Shown piece after piece: positions 14,674-25,202 of a stretch of DNA of 32,672 nucleotides. The stretch is from contig CAKUGM010000016.1 of NCBI GenBank assembly GCA_934654625.1, forward strand, positions 1-32,672, written 5' to 3'. Made by a program: the position numbers and the translations under genes. The notes beneath the pieces were generated by a model. The model ran no database searches. It worked only from the letters and a program-made list of their open reading frames with translations, and was not told where the DNA came from. This stretch comes from an uncultured Collinsella sp. (GTDB lineage Bacteria; Actinomycetota; Coriobacteriia; Coriobacteriales; Coriobacteriaceae). Numbering within the stretch: the first letter of the stretch is position 1; each line of letters opens with the position of its first letter.

Positions 14674-15372
14674 ATGCAGCGCATCTATAACATGAGTACA
14701 GGCGTATGCGGCGATTTTGCCGTTAAGGACGCCGCCTCTTGTTTGAACGCTGGCGCGCTGGCCCTCCTTCCCACAGAGACCGTCTACGGCGTGGGCGTTG
14801 CCGTTGCTGCTTACGGATGCTCGCCCGAGCTCCCTGCCGAGGAAAGCGGTTACCGACGCATCTTCTCGCTTAAACGCCGCGAACTCGCGCAGACTGTCCC
14901 TTGGCTCGTGGCGGACGAAGCTGCGCTTGATCGCTACGGCGTAAATGTGCCACGCGCCGCTCACGTTCTCGCGCAGGCCTTTTGGCCAGGTGCCCTCACG
15001 ATAGTGGTGAAGGCCTCGAGCGAGGTCCCCCGCTATATGCAGGCGGCAGACGGAACCGTCGCGCTGCGCGCAAGCGCATGCGAGTGCATTCAACGTCTGA
15101 TTCGAGCTTGCGCCTCGCCCTTGGCGGTAACGAGCGCCAATACCCACGGGATGCCCGCACCCGCGTCGTTTGCCGATGTCGAGCCCCGTATCCTTGCGGG
15201 TGTGGACGTGGCGATCGACGGCGGTGAGACCCCTTGTCGCGAAGCTTCGACCATCGTTTCTTGCGAAGGCGGCCAGATTACCCTTCTGCGCGCGGGCGCT
15301 CTTGCCCAATCCGATCTTGAGGCCGCCCTTCGAGCGGCAGACATCGACGCTCCTATTCGGAAAGGATGCTAG
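14674..15372 (+). CDS. tsaC: L-threonylcarbamoyladenylate synthase (Sua5/YciO/YrdC family)
   Basis: A 232-residue YrdC-domain protein that makes threonylcarbamoyl-AMP from threonine, bicarbonate and ATP for the universal t6A modification of ANN-reading tRNAs. The motifs are LLPTETVYGVG (31-41), the SLKRRE cationic block (K67, R69) and PLAVTSANTHGMPAP. It lacks the C-terminal Sua5 domain, so it is the short TsaC form. The ATG at 14674 has AAAGGA about eight bases upstream; the frame is open to 14581 without a better site. It lies 200 bases after prmC, an order (prmC then this family) common in Gram-positive bacteria, and overlaps no gene. glpK starts two bases after its stop. Confidence 0.9.
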   Translation: MQRIYNMSTGVCGDFAVKDAASCLNAGALALLPTETVYGVGVAVAAYGCSPELPAEESGYRRIFSLKRRELAQTVPWLVADEAALDRYGVNVPRAAHVLAQAFWPGALTIVVKASSEVPRYMQAADGTVALRASACECIQRLIRACASPLAVTSANTHGMPAPASFADVEPRILAGVDVAIDGGETPCREASTIVSCEGGQITLLRAGALAQSDLEAALRAADIDAPIRKGC

Positions 15373-15374
15373 CC

Positions 15375-16916
15375 ATGCCATTTACGCTGAAAGACCTGGG
15401 CTTGGTCGACACGATTTCCGTATCAACCGGCAACAACTACATCATGGCCCTAGACTCAGGTACTACTTCGGTGCGCGCCGTGATTGTGGACGAATACGGC
15501 TGCATCGTCGCGCAGGCGTCCAAGCCGCTCAAGACCATCTGCCCGCATCCCGGCTGGGTGGAGCAAGACCCCATGGAGATTCTTGCCTCGCAAATCGCCG
15601 TGATGATGGAGGTCCAGTTCAAAAGCGGCATTCATTCCGATAGCATCGCCGCTATCGGCATTACCAACCAGCGCGAGACCACGGTGGTATGGGACCGCGA
15701 CAGCGGCCAGCCCATCTACAACGCCGTCGTATGGCAGTGCCGCCGTACGGCCTCGCTCGCCGATCAGCTGATCGTCGATGGCCATGAGGAAGAGATTCGC
15801 GCCAAGACCGGCCTTACCCCCGACCCGTATTTTTCGGGCACCAAGATTCGCTGGATCTTGGACAACGTGAGCGGCGCCCAAGAGGCCGCGGAGGCCGGCG
15901 AGCTGATGTTTGGAACCATCGACACCTGGCTTATCTATAACCTCACCGGTGGCGACACCTACGCAACCGATTACACCAACGCGAGCCGCACGATGCTCTT
16001 CAACATCAATACGCTCGAATGGGACGATGACCTGTTGGGATACCTCGATATTCCCCGCTCCATGATGCCGGAGGTGCGCTGGAGTGCAGGCGATTTTGGC
16101 CGCGTGTCGAGCGAGATCATGACGCACATGCCTCCCATCATGGGCGTTGCGGGCGACCAACAGGCGTCGCTCTTCGGCCACGGCTGCTTTGAGCCCGGCT
16201 CTGTCAAGAACACCTACGGTACCGGTTGCTTTATGCTCATGAATACGGGCGAGACCATCGTGAGGTCAGAGCACGGTTTGGTCTCGACGATCGGCATCGC
16301 CGAGGGTGGCAAGATCAGCTATGCGCTCGAGGGCTCCATCTTCCACGCTGGCTCGACCATCCAATGGTTGCGCGACAAGATGGGCATCATCGCGAGTGCG
16401 GGGGAGACCGCCACTATCTGCCGTTCGGTGGAGGGCAACTCGGGGTGCTTCTTCGTTCCTGCGTTTAGCGGCCTGGGGGCCCCTTGGTGGGACCCGAATG
16501 CCCGCGCGATGATCTGCGGGCTCAGCACCGCATCGGACCGAGCGACCATCGTGCGCGCTGCATGCGAGTCCATGGCGTACCAAAGCTATGATGTCCTGCA
16601 CGCTATGGAGGCGGATTCCGGCATCAAGCTCTCGAGCCTCAGCGTCGACGGCGGCGCCTCGCGCAACGAGTTCATCATGCAGTTCCAGGCAGACCTTCTT
16701 GATATTCCCATCGTGCAGGCAGAATCGCTCGAGACTACGGCTCTGGGTGCGGCCTATCTTGCCGGTCTTGCTGTTGGCTATTGGGAGGACCACGAGGAGC
16801 TGCTGCAAAACATGGGCGAAGCCAAGACGTTCACTCCTGCGGGCGACCCGGAGCGCGTGAAGCTGGATCTTGCGGGTTGGCATGATGCCGTGGCGCGCAC
16901 GAGGACCACGCAGTAG
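15375..16916 (+). CDS. glpK: Glycerol kinase
   Basis: A 513-residue FGGY-family kinase converting glycerol and ATP to sn-glycerol 3-phosphate. The ATP-loop motif is YIMALDSGTTSVRA (22-35). Other landmarks are ITNQRETTVVW, VWQCRRTASLAD, TDYTNASRTMLFNI, YGTGCFMLMNTGE and the C-terminal VDGGASRNEFIMQFQADLL. It carries about 20 extra residues before the usual N-terminus. The ATG at 15375 is preferred over the ATG at 15366, which overlaps the tsaC stop, because AAAGGA lies about eight bases upstream of it. The close spacing to tsaC suggests co-transcription. No glycerol facilitator or glycerol-3-phosphate dehydrogenase is nearby, so its placement in a translation and nucleotide gene run looks secondary. 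Confidence 0.95.
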   Translation: MPFTLKDLGLVDTISVSTGNNYIMALDSGTTSVRAVIVDEYGCIVAQASKPLKTICPHPGWVEQDPMEILASQIAVMMEVQFKSGIHSDSIAAIGITNQRETTVVWDRDSGQPIYNAVVWQCRRTASLADQLIVDGHEEEIRAKTGLTPDPYFSGTKIRWILDNVSGAQEAAEAGELMFGTIDTWLIYNLTGGDTYATDYTNASRTMLFNINTLEWDDDLLGYLDIPRSMMPEVRWSAGDFGRVSSEIMTHMPPIMGVAGDQQASLFGHGCFEPGSVKNTYGTGCFMLMNTGETIVRSEHGLVSTIGIAEGGKISYALEGSIFHAGSTIQWLRDKMGIIASAGETATICRSVEGNSGCFFVPAFSGLGAPWWDPNARAMICGLSTASDRATIVRAACESMAYQSYDVLHAMEADSGIKLSSLSVDGGASRNEFIMQFQADLLDIPIVQAESLETTALGAAYLAGLAVGYWEDHEELLQNMGEAKTFTPAGDPERVKLDLAGWHDAVARTRTTQ

Positions 16917-16941
16917 CTCACAGACGTGGTACAGTGAACGT

Positions 16942-17012
16942 GAGGCATGCCGGTTCTTCCTGAAGTTCACTTTTGTCGGGTGGTTCTGTCCGGTTGGCGT
17001 CCGGCATGCCTC
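16942..17012 (+). other. Long-range inverted repeat before rpiB
   Basis: GAGGCATGCCGG (16942-16953) is the exact reverse complement of CCGGCATGCCTC (17001-17012), giving a 12-bp stem around 47 bases. A second pair, GTGAAC (16934-16939) with GTTCAC (16965-16970), would cross the first, so the two are either alternative or a pseudoknot. The structure ends 38 bases before the rpiB start. No T-run follows. Confidence 0.5.
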
Positions 17013-17050
17013 GACATCATCGAGACGATATGTTGGAAAGGACACCAACC

Positions 17051-17494
17051 ATGCGTGTTGCCATCGCTTCAGACCATGCCGGATTCGAGCAGAAGCAGCT
17101 GTTGGCTGCCTATCTTGCAGAGGATCTTGCACAGGACGTTTTAGACCTCGGCCCCGATTCTGACGATCGTGTCGATTACCCCGACTTTGCCAATAAGGTC
17201 GCCCATGCCGTGGCCGATGGCGAGGCTGAGCGTGGCGTACTTGTGTGCGGTACGGGCATCGGCATGGCCCTCACGGCCGACAAGGTGGCGGGCATCCGCG
17301 CTTCTTCCATTACCACACCTGAGTTCGCTGAACTCTTCCGCGAGCACAACGACGGCAACGTGGTGTGCCTTTCCGGTCGCTTTGTCGATCTTGACGTGAA
17401 CAAGCAGATCATCAAAACGTTCCTTACCACCGAGTTCGGTGGCGGTAGGCACCAGCAGCGCGTTGACAAGATCATGGCTAACGACAACAAGTAA
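17051..17494 (+). CDS. rpiB: Ribose-5-phosphate isomerase B
   Basis: A 147-residue RpiB/LacAB-family isomerase interconverting ribose 5-phosphate and ribulose 5-phosphate in the pentose phosphate pathway. The landmarks are IASDHAGFEQK (D8, H9), LVCGTGIGMALTADK with the catalytic Cys at residue 67, and FREHNDGNVVCLSGR (H100, N101). CGTGIGMA replaces the more common CGSGIGMS, which is also found in LacA/LacB, but the neighbourhood (tsaC, upp, atp genes) is that of the housekeeping rpiB. The ATG at 17051 has GAAAGGA upstream. A long inverted repeat precedes it and an AT-rich repeat follows it. Confidence 0.92.
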   Translation: MRVAIASDHAGFEQKQLLAAYLAEDLAQDVLDLGPDSDDRVDYPDFANKVAHAVADGEAERGVLVCGTGIGMALTADKVAGIRASSITTPEFAELFREHNDGNVVCLSGRFVDLDVNKQIIKTFLTTEFGGGRHQQRVDKIMANDNK

Positions 17495-17511
17495 TCGCTG
17501 TCCTATAAACC

Positions 17512-17555
17512 TTGGTTCTATATATAGTGTTTGGTTCTATATATCTATATATAAG
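17512..17555 (+). repeat. AT-rich tandem repeat before upp, possible promoter
   Basis: TTGGTTCTATATAT occurs at 17512-17525 and again at 17531-17544 with a period of 19 bases, running into CTATATATAAG. The stretch is far more AT-rich than its surroundings. TTGGTT could serve as a -35 and one of the TATA-like hexamers (such as TATAAG at 17550-17555) as a -10, but no pair is at ideal spacing. Confidence 0.5.
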
Positions 17556-17587
17556 TGCATGCACCTTGCGAAAGAAGAAGGACGGCT

Positions 17588-18235
17588 ATGGCAGAAGAGT
17601 TCGATAAGGCGCGCGTGACCGTTGTCGATCACCCGATGGTGCAGCACAAGCTGTCCATTCTGCGCGATGAGAACACGGGTTCAAAGCAGTTTCGCGAGAT
17701 TGTGAAGGAACTCGGCCTGTTCGAGGGCTATGAGGCCACGCGCGACTTTCCGCTGGAGGACGTGCAGGTCACCACGCCCGTTTGCGAGACTACCTGCAAG
17801 AAGATCTCTGGCCGAAAGGTCGCTGTCGTCCCCATTCTCCGCGCGGGTCTGGGCATGGTCGACGGTTTGCTCGAGCTCGTTCCCGCTGCGCGCGTGGGAC
17901 ATATCGGCATGTATCGCGACGAGGAGACCCACGAGCCCCACGAGTACTACTGCAAGATGCCGGTCGATATAGACAAACGTATATGTTTGGTTGTCGACCC
18001 CATGCTCGCCACGGGCGGCTCTGCCATCGCGGCCATCCAGTATCTGCGTAGGCAGGGGGTTAAGGATATTCGCCTGCTCGTGATCATCGCGACTCCCGAG
18101 GGAATCAAGGCGGTCCTTGACGCCGACGAGAACGTTCGTTTGTTTACGTGTTCCATCGATGAGCGCTTGAATGAGAACGCCTATATCGTGCCCGGACTCG
18201 GCGACGCCGGCGATCGTATCTTTGGAACGAAGTAA
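17588..18235 (+). CDS. upp: Uracil phosphoribosyltransferase
   Basis: A 215-residue UPRTase that makes UMP from uracil and PRPP for pyrimidine salvage. Visible landmarks are [15 protein letters not shown], the PRPP-binding [11 protein letters not shown] and the C-terminal uracil-binding region [16 protein letters not shown]. Length is normal (about 210). The ATG at 17588 follows GAAGGACGG. It stands between rpiB and the ATP synthase operon as in many Gram-positive bacteria. It is preceded by an AT-rich repeat that may carry its own promoter and followed by a terminator. Confidence 0.96.
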   Translation: MAEEFDKARVTVVDHPMVQHKLSILRDENTGSKQFREIVKELGLFEGYEATRDFPLEDVQVTTPVCETTCKKISGRKVAVVPILRAGLGMVDGLLELVPAARVGHIGMYRDEETHEPHEYYCKMPVDIDKRICLVVDPMLATGGSAIAAIQYLRRQGVKDIRLLVIIATPEGIKAVLDADENVRLFTCSIDERLNENAYIVPGLGDAGDRIFGTK

Positions 18236-18263
18236 AACGAAAAAACGCAAGCGGCTTTGAGCG

Positions 18264-18300
18264 GACCCTCCCGTCGATTTTCGGTGGGAGGGTCTATCTT
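18264..18300 (+). terminator. Terminator after upp
   Basis: GACCCTCCC (18264-18272) pairs with GGGAGGGTC (18286-18294), followed by TATCTTT. The T-tract is interrupted, so strength is uncertain. Confidence 0.75.
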
Positions 18301-18568
18301 TGACGGTAAAAAACGCCGTTTGCGACTGAATACGGGACGCTCACGGCCAGATTGCGCATTGTGCTTGCTGTATCGCGGCAACTAGGCTGCACAATAGGAC
18401 CCGCGTGCAATGGGGCGATGCGCTTCGGGGCATTCGGATGGCAAGTAGACAGCGCCAGAGGGTTAACGAAAAATGTTCAACATGTGTTGATTAAGGATCG
18501 CTTGTCACTTTTCTTTTGATTGCTTGCGGGAGCATTATTTGTTACCTGCACGTTTTCAGCCGTACTCC
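18301..18568 (+). other. Gene-free stretch upstream of the atp operon
   Basis: No convincing ORF or RNA gene is seen. The first half is of normal composition. From about 18465 it becomes AT-rich and contains overlapping short dyads: ATGTT-C-AACAT near 18473, then CAACA-TG-TGTTG. A TTGATT near 18516 with TTATTT about 13 bases on has too short a spacing for a normal promoter. The region is probably regulatory for the ATP synthase operon. Confidence 0.4.
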
Positions 18569-18594
18569 TTTTTGGCATCATTCCATGCCAAAAA
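18569..18594. promoter_or_regulatory. Perfect 10-bp dyad upstream of the atp promoter
   Basis: TTTTTGGCAT (18569-18578) and ATGCCAAAAA (18585-18594) are exact reverse complements separated by CATTCC. The T-run is on the 5' side and the A-run on the 3' side, so the RNA hairpin is not followed by U and would not be a terminator. The dyad ends seven bases before the -35 of the atp promoter and is a good candidate protein-binding site. Confidence 0.55.
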
Positions 18595-18601
18595 GAACCG
18601 G

Positions 18602-18629
18602 TTGATTTTTGAAGTTGGGTGCCTAGAAT
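18602..18629 (+). promoter_or_regulatory. Promoter of the ATP synthase operon
   Basis: TTGATT (18602-18607) and TAGAAT (18624-18629) are separated by 16 bases, giving a likely start near 18637 and a leader of about 67 bases. Confidence 0.6.
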
Positions 18630-18650
18630 AGTTGCAACGTCTGCGGGCCC

Positions 18651-18677
18651 GAGTGTGCCCCTAGGGGGTAAACACTC
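18651..18677 (+). other. Leader hairpin before the first atp gene
   Basis: GAGTGT (18651-18656) pairs with ACACTC (18672-18677), and inside lies the palindrome CCCCTAGGGG. The Shine-Dalgarno-like GGAAGGAAGGG follows directly. It could tune translation initiation of the operon. Confidence 0.4.
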
Positions 18678-18703
18678 CTCGGTTCGGAAGGAAGGGACTC
18701 TAA

Positions 18704-18997
18704 GTGGAGATTGACTTCGCTGTCCAGAGCCCCTTTGTTTTGGCCGGGATCGCCGTCGGCGTCGTCAGCTTCCTGCCGATCACCTTGGCATTGATGCCGG
18801 TGATACGTGGGCGCGGACGCGTCAGCATGGTGTTGGGCGTGCTTGCTCTGGGATTGTCTGCGGTCATTCTCGTGGCAGGCGTCGCGTACGTGCGCTTTTC
18901 GATTCAGGGCGATCCGGTGGCGTTCTCCATTGGCGAGCTTGTCGGTTTTTTCGCTGAGCTTGCCTACGTCGCTTGGGCCGTCGTGAGAGCGAAGTAA
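18704..18997 (+). CDS. Small membrane protein at the head of the atp operon (AtpI position)
   Basis: A 97-residue hydrophobic protein with three likely membrane segments, at about residues 11-34, 41-64 and 74-93, joined by the basic loop RGRGR. It starts with GTG at 18704, about eight bases after GGAAGGG. It occupies the place of atpI, the ATP synthase accessory protein that helps assemble the c-ring. I do not see enough similarity to AtpI to name it, as AtpI sequences are poorly conserved. It is 47 bases before the atpB start and presumably co-transcribed with the synthase. Confidence 0.7.
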   Translation: MEIDFAVQSPFVLAGIAVGVVSFLPITLALMPVIRGRGRVSMVLGVLALGLSAVILVAGVAYVRFSIQGDPVAFSIGELVGFFAELAYVAWAVVRAK

Positions 18998-19044
18998 CGG
19001 AAGAGTCGCCGGTTGGCTGCCGGCGGCGTAGGGAAGGTGGAATC

Positions 19045-19842
19045 TTGGACACTTTTGCCAAGCTGCCAGATGCGATTAACGAGCTCGTCTCCGAGTTCTC
19101 CTCGGAGCCCGTGGTCGGTACTCTCGATGCCGGACTCACGCAGTACTCGTTGTGGCTTCTCATTGCAGCGGTCGTCTTCATCGCGGTCATTCTCGCGTTC
19201 AAGAAGAAGCAGACGCTCGTACCCAAGGGCTTTTTCGTCAATGGCGTGGAGTACCTTATCGAGTATGTCGAGAACGATGTTCTGAAGGGCGTCGTGGGTT
19301 CTACCTGGCGTAAGCACTTCCCCTTCCTGACCACGCTGTTCTTCTTCATCCTCATCAACAACGTGATCGGTCTTATCCCGGGCTGCAAGCCTGGTACTGG
19401 TGCTATTGGCTGTACCGCCGCTCTGGCTATCATCACGTTCATCTACTTCATCGTCTTCGGCACCAAGAAGCATGGCGTCGTTGGGTACTGGAAGTCGCTG
19501 GCACCCTCGGGCGTTATGTTCCCGATCAACGTGATCGTATGGGTCATCGAGGTCTTCTCGCTCGTTCTGCGCCCGATCACGCTTGCCATCCGTCTGTTCT
19601 GCAACATGTTCGCAGGCCATATCGTCATGGGCTCGTTCGCCATAATGGCCTCGCTGTTCATGCAGCCTCTCATCCAGCAGGTAACGCTGGCACACGCCGC
19701 CGGCGCCCTGCCGTCGCTCGCTTGGATGCTCATCCTCATCATCATCTACTTGGTGGAGATGATCGTCGCATTCGTTCAGGCATATGTCTTTACGTTGCTG
19801 GCTGCCGTGTACATCCAGATCGCGGAGGCCGACGCTCACTAG
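19045..19842 (+). CDS. atpB: ATP synthase F0 subunit a
   Basis: A 265-residue integral membrane subunit that forms the proton half-channels beside the c-ring. Motifs are FFFILINNVIGLIPG, PSGVMFPINVIVWVIEV and the channel helix LRPITLAIRLFCNMFAGH. The essential Arg (E. coli R210) is R183. The residue three positions later is Cys (C186), where most homologues have Gly (RLFGN). The start is taken as TTG at 19045, seven bases after GGAAGG. The open frame continues upstream to 18973 and would overlap the preceding gene with an uncharacteristically charged extension. It is the first core gene of the B-E-F-H-A-G-D-C operon. Confidence 0.93.
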   Translation: MDTFAKLPDAINELVSEFSSEPVVGTLDAGLTQYSLWLLIAAVVFIAVILAFKKKQTLVPKGFFVNGVEYLIEYVENDVLKGVVGSTWRKHFPFLTTLFFFILINNVIGLIPGCKPGTGAIGCTAALAIITFIYFIVFGTKKHGVVGYWKSLAPSGVMFPINVIVWVIEVFSLVLRPITLAIRLFCNMFAGHIVMGSFAIMASLFMQPLIQQVTLAHAAGALPSLAWMLILIIIYLVEMIVAFVQAYVFTLLAAVYIQIAEADAH

Positions 19843-19925
19843 CTCGGTGATAGCGGGCCTTAGACCCGTTCACATAATCCAAGGTAATCTTGCGCAAACG
19901 CGCACGACAAAGGAGGAACAAAAAA

Positions 19926-20117
19926 ATGGGTAACATCGGATACGGTCTTGGCGTTATCGGCGCTGCCATCGCAATCGGTCTCGCAGCTTTTGGCGCTACC
20001 AGCGCAATGGCTCGCCAGCCGGAGGTCCAGGGTCGTGCATTCACGGTCTTCATTCTGGCCGCTGCATTCTCCGAGGCCCTTGGTCTGATCGGCTTCGTCG
20101 TAGCGCTCATCTCCTAG
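19926..20117 (+). CDS. atpE: ATP synthase F0 subunit c (short form)
   Basis: A two-helix hairpin proteolipid of only 63 residues (70-85 is usual) that forms the rotor ring. Helix 1 carries the glycine-rich GYGLGVIGAAIAIGLAAFGA, the polar loop is ARQPE (29-33), and the ion-carrying carboxylate is E50 in AAAFSEALGLIG. The residue after E50 is Ala, not the Ser/Thr common in sodium-binding rings, so proton coupling is more likely. The N-terminus has almost no residues before helix 1, which explains the short length. AAAGGAGG lies eight to ten bases before the ATG, the strongest ribosome binding site of the operon, fitting the high copy number of c. Confidence 0.95.
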   Translation: MGNIGYGLGVIGAAIAIGLAAFGATSAMARQPEVQGRAFTVFILAAAFSEALGLIGFVVALIS

Positions 20118-20155
20118 GGAAGAAACGCGTAACTGTGTCCCAGAAGGAGAAGAAC

Positions 20156-20755
20156 ATGAAGTTCATCAATCGCGCGACCGCGGGTGCCGCGACGGTCGCG
20201 GGCGTTATGCTCGCGTTCCCGCTGCCCGCGTTTGCTGAGGAGTCCTCCGGTGGTGCGGACATCCTCGTTCCCAAGATGGCCGAGTTCGTCCCTGCTCTCA
20301 TCGCGTTCCTGATCATTTGGGTCGTTGCCGCCAAGGTGGCATGGCCCTCGATTCTGAACATGATGGATGAGCGCGGCAAGCGCATTCAGGACAGCCTGGA
20401 TGAGGCCGAGGCCACCAAGAAGAAGGCTATCGCCTCTCGCAAGGAGTACGACGAGCTCGTAACCGACGCTCGCCGCAAGTCTGCAGACATCGTTCTCGAG
20501 GCCCGCAAGGACGCCGAGGCCGAGCGCGCTCGTATCATCGAGGCTGCTCACAAGGAGGCCGAGGACATCATCGCCAAGGCCCATGCCAACGCCGAGGACG
20601 AGCGCAACGCTATCTACGCGTCTGCCGCCACCTCCATTGCAGACCTTTCCGTTTCCGTCGCCTCCAAGATCGTGGGCGAGACTCTCGACCAGGATGGCGA
20701 GCAGCGCCGCCTGATCGAGCGTTATATCAAGGAAGCGGGTAGTCTGAATGCCTAA
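20156..20755 (+). CDS. atpF: ATP synthase F0 subunit b with signal-peptide-like N-terminus
   Basis: A 199-residue peripheral stalk subunit. Residues 1-27 form a basic and then hydrophobic segment ending in PAFA before E28, which looks like a cleavable signal peptide. The usual single membrane anchor follows (about 44-63, FVPALIAFLIIWVVAAKVAW). A long charged helix rich in Ala, Glu, Lys and Arg (about 70-175) then contacts F1. Most b subunits have no such pre-sequence. The ATG at 20156 has AAGGAG at good distance; an in-frame GTG at 20135 is less likely. Its 3' end overlaps the start of atpH by eight bases. Confidence 0.93.
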   Translation: MKFINRATAGAATVAGVMLAFPLPAFAEESSGGADILVPKMAEFVPALIAFLIIWVVAAKVAWPSILNMMDERGKRIQDSLDEAEATKKKAIASRKEYDELVTDARRKSADIVLEARKDAEAERARIIEAAHKEAEDIIAKAHANAEDERNAIYASAATSIADLSVSVASKIVGETLDQDGEQRRLIERYIKEAGSLNA

Positions 20756-21224
20756 TAGCCGCATGCAGGACAGGGTTTTGGAGACCTACGCGCGCTCCCT
20801 TATGGAGGCCGCGAAGGCCGAGGACCGTGTGTTCCGCGATCTTAACGAGCTTGAGATCATCGCGAACGCCGCCCCCGAGGTCATCGCTGTGGTCGCTTCC
20901 CTGTTCGAGCGCGGTCAGCTCGATCTTCTTCCTCAGATCGTCGCCTCTTTCAAGGAGATGACCGAAGAGGACGAGGACGTGGTGGGCGTTACCGTGACGA
21001 CGGCCGTTCCGCTCGACGACGAGCTGCGCCGCACTATCACTGAGAAGTGCGAGGGCGACCTTGGCCGCAAGGTCTTCCTCATCGAGAAGGTCGACCCTTC
21101 TATCATCGGAGGCTTTGTGCTCGAGGCACGCGGTCAGCGCCGCGACGTCTCGGTCAAGACGCAGCTGCGCGCTGCGCGCGAGGCCCTCGTTTCTACGAGT
21201 ATTACAAACGGAGGTGAAGCCTAA
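20748..21224 (+). CDS. atpH: ATP synthase F1 subunit delta
   Basis: A 158-residue OSCP/delta subunit linking the b stalk to the top of the alpha/beta hexamer. The N-terminal [15 protein letters not shown] block and the C-terminal [33 protein letters not shown] block are diagnostic. It is a little shorter than the usual 175-185. It starts at the ATG at 20748, overlapping the atpF end, so translation is probably coupled; an ATG at 20763 is the alternative. Three bases separate its stop from atpA. Confidence 0.92.
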   Translation: MPNSRMQDRVLETYARSLMEAAKAEDRVFRDLNELEIIANAAPEVIAVVASLFERGQLDLLPQIVASFKEMTEEDEDVVGVTVTTAVPLDDELRRTITEKCEGDLGRKVFLIEKVDPSIIGGFVLEARGQRRDVSVKTQLRAAREALVSTSITNGGEA

Positions 21225-21226
21225 TC

Positions 21227-22831
21227 ATGTCAGAGATCAATGCCCAAAGCATTGCTGCCGCGCTGGCCGAGAAACTTGACAGCCTGTCTGCGACCGTTGA
21301 CACGCAGGAGGTTTCCCATGTTGACGAAGTCGGCGACGGTATCGCCCGCGTTTCCGGACTGCGTGGTGCCATGGCCGGCGAGCTGCTCGAGTTCAAGAGC
21401 AGCGATACTGGTGAGACCGTTTACGGTCTGGCCCAGAACCTCGACCGCGATGAGGTCGGCGCCGTGCTTTTCGGCGCGGTCGACATCATCAAGGAAGGCG
21501 ACGAGTGCCGCACCACCGGCCGCATCATGGACATTCCTGTAAGCCGTGCCATGCTCGGCCGTGTCGTGAACCCGCTGGGCCAGCCTATCGACGGCCTGGG
21601 CGAGATTCGCGCTACCCATACGCGCCCCATCGAGTTCAAGGCTCCTGGCGTTATCGAGCGTACCCCGGTGTGCGAGCCGGTTCAGACCGGTCTTCTCGCC
21701 ATCGACTCGATGATCCCCATCGGCCGTGGCCAGCGTGAGCTCATCATCGGCGACCGTAAGACGGGTAAGACCGCTATCGCCATCGACGCCATCCTGAACC
21801 AGCGCGGCAAGGATATGATTTGTATCTACGTCGCTATTGGTCAGAAGGCCTCCACGGTTGCCAACATCCGCGAGACCCTCAAGCAGCATGGCGCCCTTGA
21901 CTACACGGTCATCGTTTCCGCTACCGCAGCAGACTCCGCTCCTATGCAGTACATCGCGCCTATGGCCGGTGCCGCTATCGGCGAGTTCTTCATGTACAAC
22001 GGCGAGAACGGCGAGCCCGCTTCCGAGGACAACCCCGGCGGCCACGTGCTGGTCATCTACGACGACCTGTCTAAGCAGGCCGTTGCTTACCGTCAGATGT
22101 CCCTGACGCTGCATCGTCCGCCCGGACGTGAGGCCTACCCTGGCGACATCTTCTACCTGCATTCGCGCCTGCTGGAGCGTGCTTGCAAACTCTCCAAGAA
22201 GAACGGCTATGGCTCCCTGACGGCTCTGCCGATCATCGAGACCCAGGACGGCGACGTCTCGGCCTACATTCCGACCAACGTCATTTCCATTACCGACGGT
22301 CAGATTTACCTGCAGTCCGAGCTCTTCTTCCAGGGTCAGCGCCCTGCAGTCGACGTCGGTATCTCCGTGTCCCGCGTTGGCGGCTCCGCTCAGACCAAGG
22401 CCATGAAGCAGGTTTCCGGCTCGCTGCGCCTCGACCTCGCCGCTTATCGCGAGCTCGCGGGCTTCACCCAGTTCGGTTCCGACCTGGACGCTGCCACTCA
22501 AAAGCAGCTCACCCACGGCGCTCGTATGACCGAGCTGCTCAAGCAGCCGCGCTTCAAGCCGTTTGACGTCACCGAGCAGATTGTTGCGCTCTTTGCCGGC
22601 AACAAGGGCTTTGTGGACGACCTCCCGGTCTCCCAGGTTCTGCCGTTCCGCGCCGCTCTTCTCGACTACATGACCAAGTCCTATGCGCCGCTTCTCGAGA
22701 AGCTGCGTTCCACGAAGATCGACGATGAGCTCGATGAGCAGCTCATGCAGGCGATTTCCGATTTCAAGAACGACTACACCGCAAAGCTTGCAGAGAATTC
22801 TGCGAGCAATAGCGGTGCCGAGGAGAACTAA
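21227..22831 (+). CDS. atpA: ATP synthase F1 subunit alpha
   Basis: A 534-residue non-catalytic nucleotide-binding subunit of F1. The Walker A motif [11 protein letters not shown] (about residue 170), the [20 protein letters not shown] segment with Walker B, and the arginine-finger region [22 protein letters not shown] are all intact. Length is typical at slightly above 500. GGAGGTG precedes the ATG. It lies in the middle of the atp operon, two bases after atpH and five before atpG. Confidence 0.98.
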   Translation: MSEINAQSIAAALAEKLDSLSATVDTQEVSHVDEVGDGIARVSGLRGAMAGELLEFKSSDTGETVYGLAQNLDRDEVGAVLFGAVDIIKEGDECRTTGRIMDIPVSRAMLGRVVNPLGQPIDGLGEIRATHTRPIEFKAPGVIERTPVCEPVQTGLLAIDSMIPIGRGQRELIIGDRKTGKTAIAIDAILNQRGKDMICIYVAIGQKASTVANIRETLKQHGALDYTVIVSATAADSAPMQYIAPMAGAAIGEFFMYNGENGEPASEDNPGGHVLVIYDDLSKQAVAYRQMSLTLHRPPGREAYPGDIFYLHSRLLERACKLSKKNGYGSLTALPIIETQDGDVSAYIPTNVISITDGQIYLQSELFFQGQRPAVDVGISVSRVGGSAQTKAMKQVSGSLRLDLAAYRELAGFTQFGSDLDAATQKQLTHGARMTELLKQPRFKPFDVTEQIVALFAGNKGFVDDLPVSQVLPFRAALLDYMTKSYAPLLEKLRSTKIDDELDEQLMQAISDFKNDYTAKLAENSASNSGAEEN

Positions 22832-22836
22832 GCTCT

Positions 22837-25199
<2,363 letters not shown>

Positions 25200-25202
25200 G
25201 CC

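Noticed and set aside
17512..17555. CRISPR-like repeat
   Set aside because: Only two copies with a five-base interval and AT-rich content; no spacers and no cas genes.
21230..22516. A 428-codon minus-strand frame opposite atpA
   Set aside because: Shadow of a highly conserved gene; no ribosome binding site or recognisable product.
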